Assembly: GCA_030589835.1 (NCBI GenBank)
Contig: JAUUZS010000147.1
Coordinates: 1-8,721 of the forward strand
Origin: Cyclobacteriaceae bacterium
GTDB taxonomy: Bacteria; Bacteroidota; Bacteroidia; Cytophagales; Cyclobacteriaceae
Reading direction: 5' to 3'
Length of the DNA stretch: 8,721 nt
The position numbers and the translations under genes are program-made. The notes below the pieces were generated by a model. The model was not told the DNA's origin and ran no database searches. It was given only the letters and a program-made list of their open reading frames with translations. Below, piece by piece: positions 1 to 5,067 of the stretch; position 1 is the stretch's first letter; each line of letters opens with the position of its first letter.

Positions 1-675
1 CTTTCCCGAGGCAGGCGCCACATCATTTTTGGCGATATTAAAAGCTACTTTTAGCCTATTAATTTGCCTGGCTCTAAACTCATCTTCTGTAGCCTTTCCT
101 TTTTGGTTCAATGCGGCCACAACGATATTTTCTGCTTCCAGTCGCGAGGCGATCTGTACTTTCTCGCTTAGCTTCTCTTCTGTTTTCTTTGCATCGCGAA
201 GGTTCTGGTTCAGCACATTTCTCTCGGTTTTCAAATCTTTGTTTTCTACCACCAACACAGCGTTCACCTTTTTGAGCTCAGATATTTCAACATCCTTCAT
301 CACCAGCAGCTCCCGGTAGCCTTCTACACGTGATTTGAGGCTTACAATTTGCTTATCGGATCGGGTTCTGGCTTCAAGCAACCCTTCTTTTTCCATTTCC
401 AAAGAATCCTTAATCATCGTAAGGGTATCAATATTTCCTCCAAGCTGCTCGATTTCCACAATCTTCTGTTGCATTTCATTGCCAATAGAATCAAGCCTGG
501 TGTAAACGACCATCAATTCGGCATTTCTTTCCCGGAGATTATTTTCGCGAATAAAATTTACTACGAGTGCCGTTACCAATAAAACAGCCAGGACTGCCAC
601 TACATATATTAATACTTTATTTGATTTTTTAGATTCGGGGCTAGATGCCGGTATATTTTCGGTATTTTCACTCAT
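1..675 (-). CDS. Membrane-anchored coiled-coil protein, C-terminus outside the window
   Basis: This open frame of 225 codons starts at the ATG at 675 and runs off the left edge of the window, so the C-terminus is missing. The N-terminus is a short Ser/Glu/Lys-rich cytoplasmic tail (residues 1-20). One hydrophobic membrane segment follows (about 21-42, VLIYVVAVLAVLLV and onward). A long charged region comes next (about 45-185), rich in Glu, Lys, Leu and Arg, with the heptad-like spacing of an extended coiled coil. The last visible residues (RLKVAFNIAKND, 207-218) resemble the start of a small conserved C-terminal domain found in a Bacteroidota family that is often mislabelled as chromosome-partitioning protein. 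That match is from memory and not proven. The role is unknown; the topology suggests an inner-membrane anchor with a periplasmic coiled coil. A good promoter lies about 115 bp upstream, so the gene is probably transcribed separately from the methyltransferase gene behind it. Confidence 0.8.
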   Translation of the reverse strand, partial: MSENTENIPASSPESKKSNKVLIYVVAVLAVLLVTALVVNFIRENNLRERNAELMVVYTRLDSIGNEMQQKIVEIEQLGGNIDTLTMIKDSLEMEKEGLLEARTRSDKQIVSLKSRVEGYRELLVMKDVEISELKKVNAVLVVENKDLKTERNVLNQNLRDAKKTEEKLSEKVQIASRLEAENIVVAALNQKGKATEDEFRARQINRLKVAFNIAKNDVAPASGK

Positions 676-789
676 CTTTATATAACTATTTTCCTTTGTT
701 TATCATTTACTTAATACCTGCCGGTGGCAGATTATTATCATGCTATCCCGCAATCATCCCAGGCATGGCTTGTCTTGATAATTTATTGG

Positions 790-819
790 CAAAATTATGC
801 TTTAATTAAATTATGTCAA
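790..819 (-). promoter_or_regulatory. Bacteroidota-type promoter for the coiled-coil gene
   Basis: On the minus strand a TTG (817-819) is followed after 19 bp by TAATTTTG (790-797), an exact match to the Bacteroidota -7 consensus TAnnTTTG with the expected -33 spacing. Transcription would begin near 783 and give a leader of roughly 108 nt before the ATG at 675. The site lies in the gap after the methyltransferase stop, so it fits independent expression of the coiled-coil gene. Confidence 0.6.
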
Positions 820-886
820 CGTTTTTGCTTATTTAATCAACGATTATTTTTGAATCACGCTCCGAACTCATTTGTCTAAGCCTGGT

Positions 887-1684
887 TTAATAGGATAAAA
901 TATAATGTTGCTTTTGAATATGCTTTTTAAAGATTAGTACCCCTTTGTCCAAAAATTCAATACTTGTCGTCACGGCTTCATCCAAAATTATTTTTTTCCA
1001 TCCGCGGTACATATCAACAGACCACCGGATATCATCAACAACCATTATTCCTGTACCACTCATTTTAACTTTCAAAAAATCAAAATAACGCAAAAGCGCA
1101 CTTTGCGTATGATTGGCATCGATTACCGCGAAATCCACCGCTTCCAATTGTGCCAATCGCTTAGGCAAGGTGTCGTCGACATTCCCTTTGATAAGGTGCA
1201 CATTTGCACAATGCAGGTGATGAAAAAGGTCTTTTGATTTTTGTGCCATAGTATCATTCCCTTCAAAAGTATAGACGCTTCCCTGGCGTACAGATTTCGC
1301 CAGATAAGCAGTGGCAATACCAAGAGAAGTGCCCAGCTCAATGCAGGTCTCTGGCTGAATTAGCTTTACCAATTCTGACAGAAAAATACAGTCTTTTTTT
1401 GAGCTTATCCCATGTTTGGCCGTCCTGGCAATCGTGTTATTGTGCACTGATTTTGTCACCCTGGATCCGGCTCCTGGGTCAATCCCCCGGATTTTAGTAT
1501 GATCATTCAAAAAAATCTTCCTAAATGATTCAATCTCCTCGATACCATTATTATTTTTTATCCCGTGAATTAAATTTGTATAAAATTCGAAAATGAATGG
1601 TGCCTGAAGCGAATGACGATCTGTAACGTTCAAGAAATAATGGAGATATAAAGGAAGTGTCTTAAATTGTTGAACGATTGCCAA
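887..1684 (-). CDS. Class I SAM-dependent methyltransferase, TTG start
   Basis: This 265-residue protein has a Rossmann-type methyltransferase domain after an N-terminal helical part. The N-terminal block HSLQAPF (24-30) is typical of a Bacteroidota subfamily that usually reads HSLHSPF. Motif I is ELGTSLG (116-122), an acidic residue for the ribose hydroxyls follows at Glu141, the strand-4 motif is AVIDANHT (186-193), and VVDDIRWS (215-222) follows. The fold most resembles Methyltransf_24 or O-methyltransferase-like proteins. The substrate cannot be read from sequence. There is no ATG near the N-terminus. The frame opens with TTG at 1684, two codons after the apaG stop and in the same frame, and no Shine-Dalgarno sequence is visible. 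An alternative start is the TTG at codon 18, but it would remove the helix that relatives carry before the HSLxxPF block. Translation is probably coupled to apaG. Confidence 0.83.
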   Translation of the reverse strand: MAIVQQFKTLPLYLHYFLNVTDRHSLQAPFIFEFYTNLIHGIKNNNGIEEIESFRKIFLNDHTKIRGIDPGAGSRVTKSVHNNTIARTAKHGISSKKDCIFLSELVKLIQPETCIELGTSLGIATAYLAKSVRQGSVYTFEGNDTMAQKSKDLFHHLHCANVHLIKGNVDDTLPKRLAQLEAVDFAVIDANHTQSALLRYFDFLKVKMSGTGIMVVDDIRWSVDMYRGWKKIILDEAVTTSIEFLDKGVLIFKKHIQKQHYILSY

Positions 1685-1687
1685 GGA

Positions 1688-2074
1688 TCAGTTGAGTTTG
1701 TAAGGCACAAACATAGTGAATTCAGGTATTTCAACATCAAATTTTTTGTTATCCATTATGCGTTGCATGGTATAGGTTCCGTACATTTTTCCCATTCCCG
1801 ATTTCAGGTTGCACCCCGAAACATAATTGTGGGTTTCGCCGGGTTCTAAAATGGGCTGCTGCCCCACGACACCCTCTCCCATCACCTCTTTCACATCGCG
1901 ATTTGCATCGTGAATATACCAGTGTCTATCGAGAAGCTGAATGGTCTGTTCGCCCAAATTCTCGATGGTAATACGGTAGGTAAATACATAATGGAATTGA
2001 GTCGGACTTGAATAGGCCGGCTGGTACTCTACCTCTACAGTAATTCGAATTCCCCTGGTCGTAGCAGTTACCAT
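1688..2074 (-). CDS. apaG: ApaG (DUF525) protein
   Basis: The 128-residue protein is a full-length ApaG domain, a small fibronectin III-like beta-sandwich. Family hallmarks are present in order: the N-terminal strand ITVEVEYQPAYSSPTQFHYVF (residues 11-31), RHWYIHDAN (50-58), the glycine-rich GEGVVGQQP (66-74), the PGE turn (78-80), SGC (86-88) and GKMYGTYTM (95-103). The family length is about 125 residues, so nothing is missing. ApaG was first named for its place next to apaH in enterobacteria. Its biochemical role is unsettled, and links to metal or pyrophosphate binding have been proposed. Here it is not beside apaH; it is the first gene of a pair with the methyltransferase and is transcribed divergently from ung. 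The start is the ATG at 2074 in an A/T-rich leader without a clear ribosome-binding site. Confidence 0.93.
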   Translation of the reverse strand: MVTATTRGIRITVEVEYQPAYSSPTQFHYVFTYRITIENLGEQTIQLLDRHWYIHDANRDVKEVMGEGVVGQQPILEPGETHNYVSGCNLKSGMGKMYGTYTMQRIMDNKKFDVEIPEFTMFVPYKLN

Positions 2075-2177
2075 AATCGATTATTGAATCTGAAATATAA
2101 GAAAATATTAAAAGGATATGAAAAACTTTAAATGAGATTATTGGCTATAGACTATGATAAGCTTTTTTCTCCTGCTT

Positions 2178-2207
2178 TTGATTTAATTCTCAAATTGCAT
2201 TTCTTTG
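2178..2207 (+). promoter_or_regulatory. Candidate ung promoter
   Basis: TTG (2178-2180) lies 19 bp before TTTCTTTG (2200-2207). The latter matches the Bacteroidota -7 consensus TAnnTTTG at all specified positions except the A. A start near 2214 would give a leader of about 20 nt. The assignment rests on spacing and one imperfect box, so it is tentative. Confidence 0.4.
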
Positions 2208-2233
2208 GAGTCATAACTGAAAAATAAACGGAG

Positions 2234-2896
2234 ATGGATGTAAATATTGCCAAATCATGGAAAACGAAATTGGCTGCTGAATTTGAAAAGGAATACTTTG
2301 AGGAACTCGTAAAATTCGTTAAGTCTGAATATTCAAATTTTAAGGTTTTCCCAAAAGGCAAGCACATTTTCAATGCCTTTGCTCATTGCGGATTCGATAA
2401 TCTTAAGGTAGTGATCATCGGTCAAGATCCCTATCACGGTGACAAACAGGCCAATGGATTGTGCTTTTCTGTTAATGAAGGAATAAAAACGCCTCCATCA
2501 TTATTGAATATTTTTAAAGAGATTAATAGTGATCTCGGAAAGGATATCCCCCTTACCGGGAATTTAGAAAGATGGGCAGCGCAAGGGGTACTATTGCTAA
2601 ACGCCACACTGACCGTAAGAGCGCAGAGTCCTGGGTCGCATCAAAACAAAGGGTGGGAAGCCTTTACCGATGCCGTAATCAGAATGATTTCTGAAGAAAA
2701 AGAGGGAGTCGTTTTTCTTTTATGGGGAGCTTATGCTCAGAAAAAAGGAGAAATAATTGATTCTTCAAAACACCTTATATTATCCTCAGCACATCCTTCT
2801 CCTTTCGCAGCACACAGAGGTTTTTTCGGAAATAAACACTTTAGTAAAACCAATAACTACCTGAAAGAAAAAGAGCTAAAATCTATTGATTGGTAA
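2234..2896 (+). CDS. ung: Uracil-DNA glycosylase, family 1
   Basis: This 220-residue enzyme cleaves uracil from DNA to start base-excision repair of deaminated cytosine or misincorporated dUMP. The water-activating motif GQDPYHG is at 63-69 with the catalytic Asp65. The uracil-pocket segment contains WAAQGVLLLNATLTVRA (114-130) with the base-reading Asn123. The DNA-intercalation motif HPSPFAAHRGFFG (187-199) carries the catalytic His187. Length and motif order match bacterial Ung across the whole protein, and the C-terminus ends in the usual SIDW. The start is the ATG at 2234. GGAG directly abuts it, which is too close to act as a normal Shine-Dalgarno. The last 66 bp of the gene are repeated, diverged, at 4495-4560 beyond the vapBC block. 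Despite that rearrangement this copy is intact. Confidence 0.97.
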   Translation: MDVNIAKSWKTKLAAEFEKEYFEELVKFVKSEYSNFKVFPKGKHIFNAFAHCGFDNLKVVIIGQDPYHGDKQANGLCFSVNEGIKTPPSLLNIFKEINSDLGKDIPLTGNLERWAAQGVLLLNATLTVRAQSPGSHQNKGWEAFTDAVIRMISEEKEGVVFLLWGAYAQKKGEIIDSSKHLILSSAHPSPFAAHRGFFGNKHFSKTNNYLKEKELKSIDW

Positions 2897-2987
2897 ATAT
2901 TAAATTTGCTCTAAGGCCGCTACCAATTTTTCCCTTACTTCAAAAGCGAGATTTTCCATTTCTGAATTTTCATTCACACGCATGGCT
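2831..2987. repeat. 157-bp direct repeat, left copy (ung 3' end plus DUF302 3' end)
   Basis: This stretch aligns without gaps to 4495-4651 at a constant offset of 1664 bp. It covers ung codon 200 to the stop, the 3-bp gap, and the last 28 codons of the convergent DUF302 gene. I count 20 differences in 157 bp. They alter 16 codons (counting the ung stop), of which 10 are silent, including TAA to TGA. The repeat ends exactly where the inverted-repeat element begins at 2988. Confidence 0.9.
2900..2987 (-). pseudogene. 3' remnant of a DUF302 gene
   Basis: Read on the minus strand, this is the tail of a DUF302 protein: AMRVNENSEMENLAFEVREK (residues 1-20 of the stub) followed by LVAALEQI and a stop at 2900-2902. 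It matches residues 101-128 of the intact gene at 4564-4950 with three amino-acid changes. The rest of the gene is absent; the stub is cut at 2987 by the CCCC end of the element. It lies tail to tail with ung, three bases from the ung stop, the same arrangement as the ung stub and intact DUF302 on the other side of the block. Confidence 0.88.
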
Positions 2988-3219
2988 CCCCACCTAGGTG
3001 TAGTTTGTGACTTCATCAATATATAAAATCAATTTCATGCAATATGGATACACTTGAATAAGTTAGGACACTTTATAGTGAATACAATAAAAATTATAAA
3101 ATCCGAATCATAAATCCCGATCGGTTTTTTTGTTTCAGATAAGCAGGCGTAAAAAAAATCATCTCCCGGAAATGCACAAATAATACTATGGTGTAGTTGC
3201 AAACTACGGCGAGTGGGGG
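2988..3219. mobile_element. 232-bp non-coding inverted-repeat element, copy A
   Basis: This is the first of two related copies (about 90% identical, 23 differences against 4263-4493). It begins with CCCC and ends with GGGGG. Next to these outer tips each end carries a GTGTAGTT-type sequence in opposite orientation: GTGTAGTTTG at 2998 on the left, and GTAGTT-GCA-AACTAC (3193-3207), which folds on itself, on the right. The core 3020-3104 is identical to the other copy over 85 bp. No open frame is seen, so it is a non-autonomous element of MITE or REPIN type. The GTAG-bearing hairpins recall REP sequences mobilised by RAYT transposases, but no transposase is in the window. The left hairpin is decayed in this copy (its right arm reads GACTTCAT instead of AACTACAC). 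Confidence 0.75.
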
Positions 3220-3291
3220 TTTCCTTGTTGAAATGATTCTTGTTGAAAATTGAATATACACATCACTATTCCTGAAGGGCACTAGGTGTAT

Positions 3292-3322
3292 TTGGATTAT
3301 CAGTTTACATCGTATATATTTA
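3292..3322 (+). promoter_or_regulatory. Candidate vapBC promoter
   Basis: TTG at 3292-3294 is followed after 20 bp by TATATTTA (3315-3322), one base off the Bacteroidota -7 consensus. A start near 3329 would give a leader of about 15 nt before the vapB ATG. The -7 box lies inside the inverted repeat at 3312-3331, as expected for an autorepressed toxin-antitoxin operon. Confidence 0.4.
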
Positions 3323-3331
3323 TGTATATAC
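3312..3331. promoter_or_regulatory. Inverted repeat, likely VapB/VapBC operator
   Basis: GTATATA (3312-3318) and TATATAC (3325-3331) form a perfect 7-bp inverted repeat with a 6-bp spacer. The repeat ends 12 bp before the vapB ATG. AbrB-type VapB antitoxins, alone or with VapC, usually bind such palindromes in their own promoters. The position over the candidate -7 box supports autorepression, which is an inference here. Confidence 0.55.
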
Positions 3332-3343
3332 AAAAATGTGCAT

Positions 3344-3565
3344 ATGGTAGAGGCTAAAGTTTTTAAATCGGGAAATAGTCAAGCGATACGGCTTCCTAAA
3401 GAATTCAGGTTTGATTCCGATACAGTAAATCTGAATAGAATAGGAAATTTAGTAGTCATTGTACCTAAAGACAACCCATGGGCAATTTTTAAGGAAGGGG
3501 TGAGTGAAGCAGAAGATTTCCCTGTTCTTGATGAACCCGAGTTAAGAGATGAATTATTTAATTGA
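3344..3565 (+). CDS. vapB: VapB-type antitoxin (AbrB/MazE fold)
   Basis: The 73-residue protein is the antitoxin of a type II system. Its N-terminus, VEAKVFKSGNSQAIRLPKEF (residues 2-21), is the swapped-hairpin AbrB DNA-binding motif in its usual VapB/VagC form, continued by RFDSDTVNLNRIGNLVVIVP. The acidic C-terminal tail (about 49-73, with EAEDFPVLDEPELRDELF) is the part that would wrap and neutralise the toxin. I chose the ATG at 3344 because family members begin one to four residues before AKVF; a GTG two codons earlier at 3338 is in the same frame. The end overlaps vapC by 17 nt in another frame, which couples translation. The operon lies between the two inverted-repeat elements. Confidence 0.9.
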   Translation: MVEAKVFKSGNSQAIRLPKEFRFDSDTVNLNRIGNLVVIVPKDNPWAIFKEGVSEAEDFPVLDEPELRDELFN

Positions 3566-3950
3566 CACTAATATTCTGGTTTATTTGATGAATTCAAAAT
3601 CATCACAGCTTCAACGAAAATTTACCGTAATAGAAATCGAACAATTCTGTATTTCGTCAATAACGGTTGCAGAATTGATATACGGAGCAGAAAAAAGTCA
3701 AAAAACTAAAATAAACCTGAATGCTGTGGTGAAAATCTTATCGCCATTCGAGATTCTGGATTTTTCAAGCCTTGATGCTTTTGAATATGGCAATATAAGG
3801 GCTGATTTAAAGCGAAAAGGAAAGGTGATAGGAGGAAATGATATGTTGATCGCCGCACAGGCACGCAGACAACAATTAATTGTGATAACAGCCAATACAA
3901 AAGAATTTGACCGGATAGAGGGTCTGAAAGTGGAAGACTGGACAAAATAA
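3549..3950 (+). CDS. vapC: VapC-type toxin, PIN-domain ribonuclease
   Basis: The 133-residue protein is a complete PIN-domain toxin, a Mg2+-dependent RNase; characterised relatives cut initiator tRNA or rRNA, and the target here is unknown. The acidic metal site is intact: Asp6 in YLIDTNILVYL, Glu42 in VAELIYGAEKS (40-50) and Asp98 in GGNDMLIAAQA. The C-terminal motif ITANTKEFDRIEGLKVEDW (113-131) is the conserved end of the VapC/MvpT subgroup that includes enterobacterial plasmid VapC. The ATG lies within the end of vapB (17-nt overlap). With all catalytic residues and a matching antitoxin, the pair looks functional. It is the only recognisable cargo between the two repeated elements. Confidence 0.93.
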   Translation: MNYLIDTNILVYLMNSKSSQLQRKFTVIEIEQFCISSITVAELIYGAEKSQKTKINLNAVVKILSPFEILDFSSLDAFEYGNIRADLKRKGKVIGGNDMLIAAQARRQQLIVITANTKEFDRIEGLKVEDWTK

Positions 3951-4262
3951 ACCGGTAATGTATCAATGCACCTCTTTTTCTGGAAATCACTCGCCACCAA
4001 TCTGTATTATTCAACGAGCAAATGTGGCAACAAAATTCTCTTACATATTATCGTATTATCCTCTGTCGAGGGTTCCCGAATCCGTGATATATTATGGCTG
4101 AAAGAATCCCATCCGTATGGTGCACTCACCAACATTAAGTCTTCCGCAATATTTGCTCCTTTCTCGTATAATTATCAACAACTCCTTAGGCCTCTTCTCG
4201 CTTGCTGACAATGGCAGGCAAAGACTTAATTACGAGTAAGTAGCCCATAGTTGAATTTTTTA
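3951..4262. other. Unassigned 312 bp between vapC and element copy B
   Basis: I recognise no gene, RNA or repeat here. A plus-strand frame of 80 codons (3966-4208) and short minus-strand frames exist, but their translations lack family motifs, usable start signals and normal composition. Base composition does not differ obviously from the surroundings. It may be decayed cargo carried with vapBC, or the vapC 3' untranslated region plus former host sequence. Confidence 0.5.
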
Positions 4263-4493
4263 CCCCAGCCAAGTGTAGTTTGTAACTACACCTTTATATA
4301 AAATCAATTTCATGCAATATGGATACACTTGAATAAGTTAGGACACTTTATAGTGAATACAATAAAAATTATAAAATCCAAATCATAAATCCAAATCGGT
4401 TTTTTGTTTCAGATAAGTAGGTGTAAAAAAAATCATATCCCGGAAAGGGACAAATAATACTAAGGTGTAGTTACAAACTACACCTAGAGGGGG
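4263..4493. mobile_element. 231-bp non-coding inverted-repeat element, copy B
   Basis: This is the second copy of the element, in the same orientation as copy A (core offset 1275 bp), and better preserved. The left end has CCCC (4263-4266) and then an 8-bp-stem hairpin GTGTAGTT-TGT-AACTACAC (4273-4291). The right end has a 10-bp-stem hairpin (4463-4485, loop ACA) and then GGGGG (4489-4493). The right tip reversed, CCCCCTCTAGGTGTAGTT, matches the left tip of copy A closely, so the element has terminal inverted repeats whose inner parts are themselves palindromes. It carries no coding sequence. Its right end abuts the ung 3' stub, just as copy A abuts the DUF302 stub. Confidence 0.78.
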
Positions 4494-4494
4494 T

Positions 4495-4560
4495 AATAAA
4501 CACTTCAGTAAAACGAATGCTTATCTCCAAGATAAAGAGCTAAAATCTATTGATTGGTGA
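4495..4560 (+). pseudogene. 3' remnant of a second ung copy
   Basis: The frame reads NKHFSKTNAYLQDKELKSID plus W and a TGA stop, matching Ung residues 200-220 with three substitutions. The upstream 199 codons are missing and are replaced by the GGGGG end of element copy B. Four sense codons differ only silently (for example TTT/TTC and TAC/TAT), and the stop differs as TAA/TGA. This suggests the remnant came from a diverged functional ung rather than from drift of a recent duplicate. Confidence 0.88.
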
Positions 4561-4651
4561 ATATTAAATTTGCTCCAAAGCAGCTACCAATTTTTCCCTT
4601 ACCTCAAAAGCGAGATTTTCCATTTCCGAATTATCGACCACACTCATGGCT
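4495..4651. repeat. 157-bp direct repeat, right copy
   Basis: This is the partner of 2831-2987, gap-free with 20 mismatches. It comprises the ung stub, the 3-bp gap and the last 29 codons, including the stop, of the intact DUF302 gene. Homology stops at 4651, where the left copy meets element A while the DUF302 gene continues here. Confidence 0.9.
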
Positions 4652-4950
4652 ACTGCCGGATCCATGACAGAAACATCAACCTTCCCATCTTCTGTTTCGA
4701 TAATTGATACGTTGCAGGGCAAAAGAATGCCAATTTTTTCTTCCATATTCAAGGCATTGTTGGCAAAGCCAGGATTGCAAGCACCTAGAATTTTATAAGG
4801 CCTTCGGTCAACATCCAATTTATTTTTAAGCGTGGCTTTCATGTCGATTTCGCTAAGGATTCCGAAACCCACATTTTTTAGCGCCAGTGTTATTTTATCA
4901 ACGGCTTCATCAAATTGATATTCGGTGGTTTTATTAATGTAGTATTTCAT
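4564..4950 (-). CDS. DUF302 domain protein
   Basis: The 128-residue protein is a single complete DUF302 domain, a small alpha/beta fold found widely in bacteria and archaea. Recognisable family blocks are GFGILSEIDMKATLKNKL (28-45), ILGACNP (54-60) and EEKIGILLPCNV (70-81). The two conserved cysteines (58 and 79) are in the usual ACNP and LPCNV contexts. The function is not established; a role with heme, metal or redox partners is sometimes guessed from neighbours elsewhere, but nothing here tests that. There is no signal peptide, so it is probably cytoplasmic. The start is the ATG at 4950. The gene converges on the ung stub. Its last 28 codons exist again as a diverged stub at 2900-2987. Confidence 0.9.
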   Translation of the reverse strand: MKYYINKTTEYQFDEAVDKITLALKNVGFGILSEIDMKATLKNKLDVDRRPYKILGACNPGFANNALNMEEKIGILLPCNVSIIETEDGKVDVSVMDPAVAMSVVDNSEMENLAFEVREKLVAALEQI

Positions 4951-4975
4951 AGTGTGATGTTGTTTATTAATAAAT

Positions 4976-4983
4976 CAAATTTA
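4976..4983 (-). promoter_or_regulatory. -7 box of the DUF302 gene
   Basis: On the minus strand TAAATTTG is an exact match to TAnnTTTG, ending 25 bp before the ATG at 4950 and implying a leader of about 19 nt. No TTG stands at the best -33 spacing (ATT is found there), so the promoter is only half supported. Confidence 0.4.
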
Positions 4984-5010
4984 ACACAAAATAGTTCAAA
5001 GAAATCTATA

Positions 5011-5031
5011 ATATCCCGAAGGATGGGATAT
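5011..5031 (-). terminator. Hairpin downstream of the BNR_4 gene
   Basis: ATATCCC (5011-5017) and GGGATAT (5025-5031) form a perfect 7-bp stem with a 7-base loop, 37 bp past the BNR_4 stop on the minus strand. The following bases are A/T-rich (TTATAGATTTC) but not a clean U run. It may terminate the lyase operon and so separate it from DUF302, or only stabilise the transcript end. Confidence 0.4.
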
Positions 5032-5067
5032 GAAATTTGCTTACGGGGTCTTTACTCTTGCAAGGAA

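Noticed and set aside
29..582. Plus-strand frames at 29-319 and 349-582 as genes
   Set aside because: They lie antisense to the well-formed coiled-coil protein that runs off the left edge. Their translations are compositionally odd and show no motifs.
718..730. CTGCC-GGT-GGCAG inverted repeat as a terminator or operator
   Set aside because: Five-base arms without a T run, in the leader of the coiled-coil gene. It is too short to assign a function and there is no second copy in the window.
3282..3290. CTAGGTGTA in the vapB upstream region as a third terminus of the inverted-repeat element
   Set aside because: Nine bases match the tip of copy A, but the homology stops at once and neither the G/C-rich tip nor a hairpin is present. 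Chance is a sufficient explanation.
3698..4014. Minus-strand frames overlapping vapC
   Set aside because: They are antisense shadows of the vapC coding frame, whose PIN motifs are clear.
3966..4208. 80-codon plus-strand frame after vapC as a small gene
   Set aside because: No ribosome-binding signal, no recognisable domain and an amino-acid composition typical of non-coding A/T-rich DNA.
2831..4651. The 157-bp repeats as an ordinary transposon target-site duplication
   Set aside because: Far longer than normal target-site duplications, 13% diverged, and with an excess of silent codon changes, so it is not a simple staggered-cut product.
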